From Favolaschia claudopus (lineage: Eukaryota; Basidiomycota; Agaricomycetes; Agaricales; Mycenaceae), in contig JAWWNJ010000050.1 in the NCBI GenBank assembly GCA_037176885.1, positions 310,001 to 374,000 on the forward strand: DNA of 64,000 nucleotides, written 5' to 3'. Both the position numbers and the translations under genes were made by a program. The notes beneath the pieces were generated by a model that ran no database searches, was not told the DNA's origin, and saw only the letters and a program-made list of their open reading frames with translations. The stretch's first letter is position 1, and each line of letters begins with the position of its first letter. Below, piece after piece: positions 12,290-23,167 of this stretch.

Positions 12290-12805
12290 CTCCCCCTCAA
12301 CGAGCATCCGGTCGGGGAGCCATGCCCAACATTTTGACGAGAGTCTTGTGGCGTGGTGCCAACAATGGTTTCGTGAATAAGTCGGCAACATTCACTTCCG
12401 TAGGGACGTAAACAGGGACGATGCAGCGATGGAGGACTGCTTCACGGATCCACCAGATGGCAATGTGGACGTGCTTCGTTCGAGCGGTGACTTCATCAGT
12501 ATTGACAATCATCCGGATGGTGGAAGTATTGTCGATAGAAAGGGAAGTCGGTCCGGGAGGTAGTAAGAAACCAAGCTCGAACAGAAGAGAGCGGAGCCAC
12601 ATGATTTCACGCCCGACGTGTGTGCCAGCGTAGAGCTCGGCTTCGCCAGTCGAAAGAGCCGTGGAGGTTTGCTTCTTCGCTGACCAAGCGATTAAGCTGG
12701 ATCCGATGAAGACAGCATACCCAGAAATGGATCGGGCGTGATCCTTTGAGTTTGCCCAATCTGAATCGCTAAAAGCGTGAAGGGTAAGGTCTTCATTGCC
12801 GCCTA

Positions 12806-14050
12806 ATGCCTCTTGATCCGGTACCACCACCTGCTCCGAGGGCGCTCCCTAGCGCCACTATCCAGAACCTCCACAAAATCATCTACGCTGTGAAACTCCC
12901 AAAAACCACCAATGCTAAATCTTGCACCGTTCCTCTTGCTGACTGGAATACCATTCGGGCGCTTGCCGCCGCACTTGTACAGCAGCCTGCTGCCAACTCC
13001 AATACCACCCGCATCGACTCCTTGACCACAAAACTCGACACTATCATGACCAAACTGGAATCCCTACCCAATTTGACCACCCAAATCACTCCAGCATCCA
13101 TTATCTCCCCAGACAAAACCTACGCTTCTGTCGCTGCCAGCTCACCCGCCACGTCACTGGCCCCTTCCCATGTCACCCGTGACACATCACGTGACCTCAT
13201 CTTGACCCCAAAGGATCGCCTTCACAAGGCGTTCACCAACGACAGCCACTACGCAATCCAACAGCAGTTCAATGCACTGATGGATCGGATGGAGTTTGAC
13301 TCCCCTGTTCACCCATCTGCCCGTGCTGTTGCGAAATATCGCAATGGAGACATCCGTCTCACCCTTACGGGAGTCGACGAGGTAGAGGTCCTTCGGGACA
13401 ATCTCGACGGCTGGCTGCCGGCATTCTCTAGTCTGCTCCAGGCTCGCTCTCCATCCTTTGCTGTTGTCATGCATCGTGTGCCCGCTGACTTTGAGGTTGG
13501 TAATGGCACGGTGGATGCAGACAATGACTCATGGGAGAACGACATTTTGGAGCTAGCACGTGCGAATGAAATCGACCATCAGAATCTGGTCCGAGTTCAC
13601 TGGATTGGACGCCGTTCCAGCGAGCAAGTTCGTAGGACCAAGAAATTCTCATCACTCGTTCTTCACTTCAACGACTTGGATGTGGCGAACTATTTCATTA
13701 CGAATAAGCTCGCCCTCCATGGTCACCTTCATCGCACCGAGAAATACTGCCCACAGCCCCTCCAATGCTTCAACTGCTACCGGTTTGGACACATTGCTGC
13801 GCAGTGTAAACGCTCTGCTGTTTGCGGCACCTGCGCCTCCGACCACCCCACTTCCAACTGCCACTGCCCCCATAAGACTCCCTGCCGTACCAACTCAACT
13901 GGATGCTCCCATATCGTGCTCAAATGCGCCCTCCGGGGATGCGGCGGGCAGCACCGATCCACTGATCCTGCATGTCCCGTCCGTCAGTCGATTCTTCGTC
14001 GCATCGCAGCCGAGCACCATGCATCGGGGCCGTTCTTCCGTGCGGAATAA
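12806..14050 (+). CDS. LINE ORF1-like nucleic-acid-binding protein (zinc knuckles)
   Basis: A 414-residue intact frame whose ATG is the very first triplet of the insertion. The N-terminal third is polar and Ser/Thr/Pro-rich. The middle (about residues 170-300) would be the RNA-binding core by analogy with LINE Gag-like ORF1 proteins. The C-terminal quarter has a canonical CCHC knuckle (CFNCYRFGHIAAQC, about residue 330), followed by further Cys/His pairs (CGTCASDH..., CALRGCGGQH). Such proteins bind element RNA and assemble the RNP; they do not themselves copy DNA. Since the start coincides with the insertion boundary, the original protein may have been longer. The intact frame, compared with the decayed host copia, fits a recent insertion. 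Confidence 0.8.
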   Translation: MPLDPVPPPAPRALPSATIQNLHKIIYAVKLPKTTNAKSCTVPLADWNTIRALAAALVQQPAANSNTTRIDSLTTKLDTIMTKLESLPNLTTQITPASIISPDKTYASVAASSPATSLAPSHVTRDTSRDLILTPKDRLHKAFTNDSHYAIQQQFNALMDRMEFDSPVHPSARAVAKYRNGDIRLTLTGVDEVEVLRDNLDGWLPAFSSLLQARSPSFAVVMHRVPADFEVGNGTVDADNDSWENDILELARANEIDHQNLVRVHWIGRRSSEQVRRTKKFSSLVLHFNDLDVANYFITNKLALHGHLHRTEKYCPQPLQCFNCYRFGHIAAQCKRSAVCGTCASDHPTSNCHCPHKTPCRTNSTGCSHIVLKCALRGCGGQHRSTDPACPVRQSILRRIAAEHHASGPFFRAE

Positions 14051-14270
14051 CTCTCCCAATGCCAATCCCTGCTCCCTCCTCTTGCCTTCCCACCCTCACG
14101 TATATTCAATTTTCCTGCTCGCCCTCACCCCCGGGATTACTCTCACTAAACCCACGAAAACCACTCCCACCTATATACAATCAATAGTAGAAATCTCATG
14201 TTTAGAGTAGCATCATACGCCGTAAACGGCGTGCAGTTACTATAAAAATGGAACTTTATTATTATTATTA
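12806..14270 (+). mobile_element. ORF1-only non-LTR retroelement with (TTA)n tail
   Basis: A 1,465-bp insertion present in the left arm and absent from the right arm, whose sequence gives the exact empty site. It is bounded by a perfect 14-bp direct repeat TTCATTGCCGCCTA (12792-12805 and 14271-14284). The + strand carries one ORF (12806-14050), about 200 bp of 3' UTR and a TTATTATTATTATTA tail. The duplication length and simple-repeat tail are hallmarks of target-primed reverse transcription. It contains no endonuclease or RT, so it must have been mobilised in trans, like the ORF1-only half-LINEs (HAL1) of mammals. Confidence 0.88.
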
Positions 14271-15799
14271 TTCATTGCCGCCTAGAACAAGGACAGAGTC
14301 GCGTGTGGTTTTGAGGTACGCGAGGATCCGTTTAACGGCTTCCCAATGAGCTTCACCGGGGTTGGAGCTAAATTGCGATACGGACTGGACTGCCTTTGTG
14401 ATGTCTGGACGGCATTGAACAGCGGTATGCATAAGCGAACCAACGGCGTGCTGGTAGGGTGCGTTGGCCATGCGCTGGAGTTCTTCCGAAGTCTGAGGAG
14501 ATTGAGACTTGGAAAGCGGAGCGGCCGACGTGTTGACTGGCGAGTATACGGGCCGTGCATCCTCCATGCGATACCGAGCCACAATCGAGTCAATATAGAA
14601 ACGATGAGACAAGGAGATGGTGCGGTTCGCACGATCACGCAGGATTTCGAGGCCAAGAATGGATTTTGACTCTCCCAAGTCCTTGATTCGGACATGCTCG
14701 GAAATCTGCTTCTTTAAAAGTTTGACCTCTGCAACAGAGGAGCAGAATAATCCAAGATCATCAACGTGGGCGCTGATGATGGAAATAGCCTTCTCCAGGC
14801 GACGAATAAAGACGCACGGATCAGCAATGCACACCCGGAAACCAATCTTGACCAAAATGGAACGTAACTTTTGGTACCAGAGAAGTGCGGCTTGCTTTAA
14901 CCCGTAAATTCCCCTTTTCAGGAGACAGACATAGTCCTCCTTTCCACAAACACGATGGCCCTGAGGCTGTCGCATGTAGATAGGTGGCTCGTCTGGATCC
15001 GTCTCGCTGTTGAGAAAGGCGGAGTCGACGTCCACAACGTGGAATTCCCAGTCCAGCTTTGCAGCTAGGGTTAGGAGGTAACGAAGCGACTCTGACTTCA
15101 CAACAGGAGCAAAAGACATCGAAAAATCGATACCTGGGCGCTGGGGTGTACCCTGAGCACATAGACGAGCTTTGTACCGAGTGATGGCACCAGTACTGTC
15201 GTGCTTCAAGGCATAGACCCAGAGCGAACCAAGCGGAGTCACACCGGGAGGTGGTGGGACAAGTTCCCATGTACCCATCCTCGCAATGCTATCGAGCTCG
15301 ACTTCCATCGCGCTCTCCCACTCGGAACGATCGGGCGATTCCATCGCTTCCTTGTAGTTGCGAGGAACTTCGCCGGGACCAATGATATGAGCGTACTCAA
15401 ATTCGTCCCAGGATTCCGCGAAAGCAGAATCTTCCGGCGCACGGTCAGGGTCCTCTGGAGCTGGCGCTGCTGCTAAGCCTGAATTAAGGTTTGCGGCGGC
15501 GGCCTTGAGCTCAGCGGCTTCCCGGATACGGGTAGATGGGTCGCGCGGAGGTGGTAGAGGACGAGGTTGACGAGGTGCCTGGGGTTTAGGTTGTGACACG
15601 ACATCCGCAGGTCCAGCCGGAGCAGGAGGGGATGGTGCACGAGGAGGTACCGGATTGGCAGTTGGAGGCGTAGAAGTGGAGGAAGGAGGGCTGTAATCAT
15701 CATCATCAGCTTCGGTCGAAGACGATTTGAGAGAAGAATATTTGTATGAGTGTATCTCCCCCTCAGCTCGAAATTCCCCACAATTTGAGTTGTCGTCGA

Positions 15800-18081
15800 A
15801 TTTGAGTTGTCGTCGAATTTGATATGAGGCGACGACCCGAAGGTACGCTTTGAGGGGCGATAAACCTTCCAAGCCTTGCGATCATCCGGATACCCAACAA
15901 AAATAGCCGATTCACCGCGATGGTCGAACTTTTTGCGATTAGGATTGTCGTTATAGAGGTAAGCCCTGCAACCGAAACGGTGAAAAGACCCGTACTTCGG
16001 CTGTTTGCGGTTTGGAAAGCGGGTGGAGAAAGGGGTACGAAGGTCGAGAGCGCTGTGTGGGTTACGGTTTTTGACATAGACCATGTAATTGCTGGCCTCA
16101 GCCCACATGCTAAGCGGCAGGTCGGCGTCGATGAGGACGATGCGAACGCGGTCAAAAATAGACCTAAACTGACGTTCGGCGACACCGTTCTGTTCAGGAG
16201 TACGTGGAGCGCTGGTTTTGAGCTGAATACCACGTGCCTTCAAGAACCGCTTCAGGTCTTCGTTGATAAATTCACCCCCATTATCGACGTGCCAGACCTT
16301 AAGCTTACGACCTGTCTCACGCTCGACCATCTCCAACCACTCCTTGAATGCAGCTACTGCATCACTCTTGTGACGCAGGTAAAACATCCAAATTCAGCGA
16401 GAGCAGTCATCGGTGAAAGCGAGGGCATATTTCGATCCGTTCAGAGTACGGACTGGAGCAGTCCAAAGATCTGAATGAACGTGATCAAGAATATGTTCGG
16501 CATTTTCCTCTTCCGAAGGAGGAAAAGAGGCACGAGTCATCTTGCCCTCCATGCAAGATTGACATACCGGCGGCTCAGCATTGAGTTCCGCCGTAGATAG
16601 TTTCACACCTGAAATGTGACCCTTCCGAACGAGAGCGCGCAGCGCAGGGTAGCCTAGATGCCCTAGACGCTGATGCAGCTCCTCAAGCTTTGAGGTCGGA
16701 GGTCGAGACGAGGTGGAAAAAGAATTCTCCGTCGACGAGGAGGAATCAAGGTGATAGAGGCGATCGCTGCCGAGAGAGGCGGTCAGAATAACCTTCTCGG
16801 ACGAAATGAGGTTGCGGATGAGCTTGCCACTGTCACCCTTCTCAAAGGTAACACAGCGTCCACCGCCAAAGACGGTGTAACAGTCCGCCTGATCAAGCCG
16901 CGACACTGATATAAGCGTCGGCTGAGAGTCAGGGACATAACAGGTATCTTTCAACCTGAGTCGGACCAACCTGAGTCGGACGTTACCACCCTTAGGATGG
17001 GATGCTAGTAGCTGTGCTTCACCGCGACCCGCGATTTTCCTCGAACCGTTGCCGAACCCGCTGATATTTCCGGATACGGCTTGGGCGTAAGAAACGAAGT
17101 CGCGTCGAACGGAGTGAATGTGTGTCGATGTACCGGAATCGATGATGGTAGACGCACCCGCTGTACGTGCACTGTACGCGGAGTTGTTGGTCTGGGAGGA
17201 TGACGTCGGAGGTGTAGCCGGAATGCTCTCATCACGCAGGGAGTAAGAGGAGAAGTCGGCCACGGAGGCCATTAAGCATTTCTCGAAGCGTACATTATTG
17301 GATTTTTCGTCTCCCCCTCCATCCGTATTGTGAGCCTTCTCCTTGCCCTTACCCCTCTTCCCCTTCTTTTTATGCTGCTGCTGCTTCGGGCCCTGACCGG
17401 CCTTACCGCCACCCGGTTGCCAGCAGTTGTCCGCGATATGACCTTCATGCTTGCAGTTACGACAGAATTTCGTACCGCGAGCGATTGCAGCGTGCTCCAA
17501 CGCTGCGAGGGCAGACTCCTGCGACTGACCCTCGGTCTGACCCTCGGTCTTCAAGGACTTTCTGCGGCGACGGGAATCGAGGACACCCTGGATCGTAGAG
17601 ACCAGAGTAGTCGTGTCGTCAATCTTGGCGCTCTGGACAAGGGAATAGTAGGATTTGGGGTCGTCTGGATCGGAGGGAAGAGTGGAGAGGAAGATGGCGC
17701 TAACGATAGGACCGGACCCCCAGTCCCAGTCTGCCCAAACTCGGTCTCGAGAGCGGTCCAAGCTTGGTGGACAGTGTCATAGTCTGAGACTTTGACGACG
17801 AGCTCGCTGTCGACAGAAGACCGCAAATATGAGAGTGAAGACCTGTCCTTCTTCTTCCAAATCCTGTGCTCCTCCGCAGACGCCTTGTCCCCCGGCTTAG
17901 ATACCGTGGAAACAATATCCCAGATTTCGATTGTCTCGTACGCTGACTTCATCCGTTTGGACCACGGGAAGTACCCGGTTTCGTCCTTGAGGCGGTCCTC
18001 CCCGCGCGGAAAGAAAGTCCCAGCGCCGTGGGGTAAATCCCAGGAAGAAGCCGTCGAAGTTTTGGTGTCCGGATCGGGCAT
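15800..18081 (-). pseudogene. copia gag-protease-integrase, left arm copy
   Basis: Mirror of 39125-41400. Read on the - strand: gag from MPDPDTKTSTASSWDLPHG (18081), a frameshift near 17710-17730, a CRNCKHEGHIADNC knuckle, a protease motif IDSGTSTHI, an integrase HHCC region and the DDE core. An in-frame TGA interrupts integrase at 16394-16396, and a 17-bp tandem duplication near 15796-15830 shifts the frame before RT. These lesions are identical in the right arm. One codon differs in gag (DRSSLSY here, DRSALSY in the other arm; position 17838). Confidence 0.88.
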
Positions 18082-18235
18082 GACGTGTCAGCGAGAAGTC
18101 GACAAGTTTGGTGTAAAATGTGGCGGGAAGCAGGGTAGATGTGGGGAATGAGATAATAAAGAGAGTCGTCGGGTTTTCGACAAGTAGCGGTCCGGTACTG
18201 GCTGAGATTAAGCAGAGGCGCGGTGGCCCATAACC

Positions 18236-18512
18236 TAATAGAATACAGTAAGTATAAACTCAGTCGTGGAGGAAACGACTCGTGTATTATATACCTGATA
18301 GAATACAGTAAGTATAAACTACCAGGAGAATCAGTAAGCTGTAAGCTGATAGTAGATACGAGTGCACATACCTCAGTCGTGGAGGAAACGACTGAGGAAT
18401 GTGACTGTGACACAAAGCTACATAAGGAATGTGTGACGCGTAACGGAACGGATTGCGAGTTGGAGAATGTAAGGTATGTACGGTAAATGGAAGAGAAATA
18501 AATACTTCAACA
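18236..18512 (-). repeat. copia 5' LTR, left arm
   Basis: 277 bp, TG start. The last bases read CTATTA instead of the CTATCA of the 3' LTR, so the terminal CA has become TA. It contains two direct copies of a 24-bp TTTATACTTACTG... block and the hairpin arms CCTCAGTCGT / ACGACTGAGG. Confidence 0.92.
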
Positions 18513-18517
18513 TTTTC

Positions 18518-20364
18518 TTGATCTAGAGCAATAATTACACCGTCCTCTTCTGCCGCCTCAGCGTAGTCCAGCAGGAATTTGGAAAGTTTAACTTGGTCTT
18601 CTAATTTTCTGCCCTTCATAAAACCAGCTTGATCCGGATGAACCAGAGACGGTGCGACACTCATCAAACGCAACGAGTGAGCTTTTGTCATTAATTTGTA
18701 ATCTGCATTGAGGAGAGTAATCGGGCGGTAATTGGAAACCAGGCTTTTATCGCCTTCTTGAAGAATGGATGGCATAACCATCCGGAGTTGAATTTTGTAC
18801 CGTTGACCACGCCGTGCGTTTCAACATGTTCATATAACCTCGCAAGAAAGCCAATAATGTTGAAGATCGCTTGCTCAGAACGTTTCGACTGCATGTAAAG
18901 GAGGTCTAGATGCCTGAAGAACTCGTAGGGTTAATGCCATCGAGTCCGGGAGCCTTGCCATTATTTGAGAGCTTCAGCGCTTTCCGAATTTCGTCCTCAG
19001 TAAGTGTTGTATCTAATTTTTGGTACTCGTCTTGCGAAAGACGTGCCTGACAGTGTTCAAGAACCATCTCACACTGTGGCCGGCAAACCCCGTGAATTTC
19101 ACCTAGTTGATTCACCTCATTTTCGGGGGAAATTCACCCGAGAACCAGGTGAGTTTCACTGGAAAGTTGTGAATTTCACCCAGTTCAATTCACGTAGTTG
19201 GACTAAGTGAATGGAACGTTTCATGGGGCTCATTCACTTAGTTTTGGAGTGAATTTCATGTGAAGTTCTCATGAAAAAGGATTCACTTGGTTCCTATTCA
19301 TGTACAATACTCTTATATTTCACATGAAAATCAAGTCAAAAGGGGTGAAAATGCTAATTTGCCGCTTGGGCCGACCAGTCCTCTCTGTTGCCTTCCTTCT
19401 ATAGATTGTTTTCAAGTTGTTGTTGCGCTAATACTCTGACATTCCATTTACTCTACTACTTTGATTCTAAGTCACAAAGTTCTCTAATTACAGTCGCATT
19501 GACTGTCTTTACTGTATGTGGAAATAACCAGTACTGATGACCAGAACCATGTACCTTGCTCGGGCCACCTTTGACCCCATGAATTTCACGGGGTTGTTGG
19601 GTGAATTTCAAGGAATGGTCCCGGAGCTTGGAATGTCATTTTTTGGGCCAATTTGAGGGTATATTACTTCACTTGATTCTTGAGGGAATTTCACAGAGTT
19701 CGGATACCAGTCCAGTAGCTCGGATTCACACATTTCATTCACGATATGTTCAGGGGAAATTCACGTACTTGACAGGACCCATACAAGCTACGTGAATCAG
19801 GTAAGTGAATGTTCAACTACGTGAATTCGAATTCCCTTGAAAATGCAGTGAATCATCAAATTCACACAACGGCTAAGGGAAATTCACGGGGTTTTACGTC
19901 CTCAGTGTCAGTGCAGAGTATACGACTATATTCATCCGGCACATCACGCGTTTGAATATTATCGTGGTATCTTCCAGCCATTTTGGCCATTTCTCGGGGT
20001 CGTGTCTCGAACCTAGGGAGTGTATGATCCTGTGATTCCGGTTCCATTCTGAACTCGTCAATGGAGTCCTTCAATGTGTACCCCTTTGCTGAATTAGTCC
20101 AGAGTTTTGTTCTCAAAGTCTCGCCTTCAATATCGTACCGAGCATCAGCCATTCGCTTTTTCGATCGGCCTCTTCTTTCACGCAGGTATCAATTTGGTCT
20201 TCAATAGTACGGATCGCCAAGAAGCGGTCCTGTAGAGCCATGTCCTCATTGTGTATGACCATGCGTAGCTTCATTTCCAAAGTTCTTACCTCTTTTACAT
20301 GCTCGTTCAGGAAACGGGAGCAATATCTACCGTATTGCGCAACATCCTCTTTGTATTTAACCAT
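18518..20364 (-). pseudogene. LINE ORF2 linker and RT 5' half, left arm copy
   Basis: Mirror of 37681-38688 but carrying the 836-bp CACTG element (19072-19907). On the - strand, the linker (EEADRKSEWLMLG, RYDIEGETLRTKLW, MAKMAGRYHDNIQ) precedes the RT start (LTEDEIRKALKLSNNGKAPG, YRPITLLNADYKLM, GFMKGRKLEDQV). The frame is interrupted by frameshifts shared by both arms and here also by the private insertion. Confidence 0.78.
19072..19907. mobile_element. 836-bp CACTG-ended element, left arm only
   Basis: Present here and absent at 38135-38137 of the right arm. Termini are CACTGTGGCC and, inverted, CACTGAGGAC; both inverted ends share AAACCCCGTGAATTTC a few bases in. The target duplication is TCA (19069-19071, 19908-19910). 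Sub-terminal copies of GTGAATTTCAC and ACGTGAATT are numerous on both sides. CACTG ends, 3-bp duplications and dense sub-terminal repeats match the CACTA/EnSpm superfamily. There is no transposase ORF. Confidence 0.85.
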
Positions 20365-20395
20365 AGGATTTGTTCGTTGAAATCGGGGTCTCGCT

Positions 20396-21139
20396 AATCG
20401 TTCGTGAGTTTTTCAACATCCTCGGCCAATTTTCTGTTGAGTTCGTGAACTCGCTTCATGAATTTCGGAGTTTTCAAGAGATAGAGAGGCATACTCCACC
20501 TCCCGGGCCCTGGTTTCTCATCCGAGCGTGAAACAATTTCCACAGAGACCAATCGATGATCAGAGTTAACGGCACAGTGCTTGATGGGCCAGTTTCGGTA
20601 TTCGCTGAAATGGGTACTCGGGATATAGACCCGGTCGATTCTGGAATGGGAAATATGGAGCTCACCGGTGGAGCTATCTGTACGAATCTGTCTGCAAGTA
20701 TAGTCCCTTATACTCTATCTGGGAACGTCAAGCGCCACCCATCTTGGAATTGAAACAGAGACATGTGGCGTGCAAAATTTGACGGTACTTGGTCAGTCGT
20801 GTCTGAAGAACGATTAATAGGATCTTCGACAAAAATCCAATCCCCTGCGGCCTCAGTGGGAAGGGGTAAATGGCAGTCACTGTACCATAAATTCCATAGG
20901 TAATCCCAAAGCTTACGACGTTCATCGGATGAGTTGGGAGCATAATTGTTGAGAATGTTTTGAGTTTTTCCTGAATGTGAAGGTATTACGATCATGAATG
21001 CACGTCCCGGGACGAGGACATATTCGCGGATGTTTTCTGTGTCAACAAATTTTTTATTCAGAATGAAAGAGACACCCGGCGCCGACACGCACGCACGCGC
21101 CTGAACGGGTGACAAGGTGGGAGTCCGAGGGACATGCAC
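20396..21139 (-). pseudogene. LINE endonuclease domain, left arm copy
   Basis: Mirror of 36906-37649. Motifs visible on the - strand are NNYAPN, GDWIFVEDPINR, HSRIDRVYI and NSDHRLVSVEI, the order expected for an apurinic-type (EEP) LINE endonuclease. A stop after DGWRLTFPDRV and frame changes break it. Confidence 0.75.
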
Positions 21140-22404
21140 TGCATTCCGAGGGGTCGTAGGCGAAGGGTTTGCCTACGGCTGTAGGCTGACATAGGCGAAG
21201 TTTTGAGTAGACGTAGTGGCTTATGTACTATGTCTGTGGTTACGGAGAATTAATCAAGTTTTCAAGTTGCAGAAAAAGAGGGAAAAAGAGGGAAAAAGAG
21301 GAGAGATTGTTAGATACCTCTGCATCAATGTCCTCAAATTACAGAGCTCCAACTTTGCTGCAGCGAGTGCAGTTTACCATTTGGTGTCTTGATTTCATCT
21401 TGATTCTTTTGCCATATCGAGTAAAGATCAGGGAATTCAAGACTATGTCTATTCGGGGTTGCGTCCCAAAACGACATAGGACAAGCCAATGGAATTCAAG
21501 ATTGGTAACCGGCAAATGCCGCCATCAACTGCCAGCTCATTTTCCCGTGCGCAACTCCGTCACGTCCCGCTGTTCCTGCCTCTCATCTCGCTTTTTCCTG
21601 GAGCTTCTTGGTTTCGATCTCTTTGAGCCTCATCTAAATACTGGTGCTTTCAAAACTGACGGCAACAAACTCTGTGAATTGGAATCTACGTCTCGTCTTG
21701 TCTTGTCCACACACCCCAGAAACTCGATCTTCGCATCTTCTTGAAGAACAACAAGATTAATATTGCACTACCGGGGACGCGCATCACCATATCTCAAGCA
21801 CAGAAATAGCTTTGAATCTTGCCTGCAACGACTTCATGAGGTGCGCGACTGCCTCTCGCCTTTCTTCTCTTGCTAACTGCATTTTTTTTCTCCCAGACAA
21901 TCCTCTCCCCACCTTCTCTCACACCCAGATGCCGTCTAGCCGCACCAAAGCTCGGTGTTTGGCTCGTCGGTGTAGCAGTATGTGCGTATTGCTGCTCTCG
22001 TCGAGCTGTAGTTGTTGCGGGGCCGTGTTTGGGTCAAGTTGCGGCTGGGTAACCGTTGTAGACACGCAAATGACGACTGCGATGTAGATGCACACAACTG
22101 GCGCGCGCGATTTCGCGTTGCGTCCTTTGTGTGTTTCTAACAACGTCCCGACTTGCGTTGCGGCTTGAACATCGAACACCGGCGGGGCCGCGTTTGGGCG
22201 ACACAAATGACGACTGTGGTATAGAAAAGCACATAAAGAATGAGCGTGAGTTTGGACGTCATTCTTTGTGCGCGTCTAACGACACCGAGTTTTGTGTTTG
22301 CTGCGGGACTCGCAGCATTGACGGATGTAGTTGAGGTGAGGTTAGATGGATTCGCGTTGGATTGTTGTTGCGGGGCAATGGGAGTGGGTGCAGGGGCAGC
22401 GTGA
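21140..22404 (-). other. LINE 5' region, left arm copy
   Basis: Mirror of 35641-36905. On the - strand it begins in the frame AAPAPTPIAPQQQSNANPSN and has a short charged helix (QLAREERREAVAHLMKSLQA), with no recognised zinc knuckle. Homology between the arms stops at 22404; upstream of this point the two arms have unrelated sequence. Confidence 0.55.
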
Positions 22405-23167
22405 GCAGCGTCACATCTCAGAACAGATATCCAGCCGCAGCTCTTACCCCTTAGCTTCCGATGTGCCCACTTGGCACTCTGGAAGAAAGTTGATACATAT
22501 CATGGTAGACATGTACCGGGGAATTTAATTGTATTGATCTCACAGTCAGATGCATTGAAGTACTGCGCTAGAGCCTCGTGCTGAGTGGCATTGCACTTTA
22601 TACGATTGCAAAAGTCAGAAAGTTTTCTCTTCCTCTCGTCACTGTTTCAAGTTTATGTGTAAAAAATAGATACACAGACATTCTGAGGATGTACATAAGT
22701 TTCTAGCTCTATACCCGCGCATTCTACAGCAATTTATTGAAGGATTTGAGCTGAAGGAAGTAACATTCGAGTTTGACGGAGTTTTGGTTGAATCCACGGC
22801 AAATTCCGAGTCTGACAGGCAGGATCAGTCGGAATCGCGAGGATCAGAAAGGATCAATTGGCTATGTCCAGCCGAGACATAGCCAACCACAGGCACGGTT
22901 AATGAGCCGACGTAGTTAGTGTCCCTTAGTCTATCTATGAGTTTTCAAAACATATCGGCCGCAAGTGTTTCCGTCGTTCTGAGTGGTTGTGAAGCAAGTG
23001 AGAAGGTGTCATTTGGGTGTCATAGAGGTGTTGGCATCATTGTTTGCCAAACGAGTGACATTGTTTGGCACGGCTAGGTCCTTTTCCGTCACTGGCAGTC
23101 TCGCGGATTCTTGCCTCACTGCTGAAGCCTTGCAGACGACGCTTCTATTACAAAACAGTCCTCGCCA
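22405..23167. other. Spacer sequence upstream of the transposase gene
   Basis: No coding signal seen. It contains a perfect 11-bp-stem hairpin (TTGGCTATGTC, 7-nt loop, GACATAGCCAA) at 22858-22886. I looked here for a CACTG-type terminal repeat that would delimit the element carrying the downstream transposase and found none. Confidence 0.4.

Larger units (their letters stand above)
12300..15872 (-). pseudogene. copia RT-RNase H, split by an ORF1-only retroelement
   Basis: On the - strand the copia RT (motifs IYGLKQAALLWYQKL and AHVDDLGLF) lies at 14285-15872 and the RNase H end (SISGYAVFIGSSLIAWSAKK, ADLFTKP) at 12300-12791. The two are separated by the insertion at 12806-14270 and its 14-bp duplication TTCATTGCCGCCTA. 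In the right arm the same 698-codon frame is uninterrupted (41334-43430), so this copy was broken after the duplication of the arms. Confidence 0.9.
12010..18517 (-). mobile_element. Ty1/copia LTR retrotransposon, left arm copy, interrupted
   Basis: The element lies on the - strand, flanked by the 5-bp target duplication TTTTC (12010-12014, 18513-18517; GAAAA on the coding strand). LTRs are 275 bp (12015-12289, 3' LTR) and 277 bp (18236-18512, 5' LTR). It carries the same inactivating lesions as the right copy and additionally a 1,465-bp ORF1-only retroelement inserted into RT/RNase H (12806-14270). Confidence 0.92.
7177..22404. repeat. Left arm of the large inverted duplication
   Basis: The reverse complement of this segment matches 35641-48539. 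Coordinates sum to 55727 outside the first private insertion (12806-14270 plus TSD), to 57206 between it and the second (19072-19907 plus TSD), and to 58045 beyond. The extra 2,329 bp is therefore fully explained by 1,479 + 839 + an 11-bp indel near 7211-7221. The only substitution noticed is 17838 (A here, C expected from the other arm). The outer end abuts a T15 tract, equivalent to the poly(A) tail of the LINE; the inner end lies in the 5' part of the LINE. No flanking target duplication was found. Confidence 0.93.
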
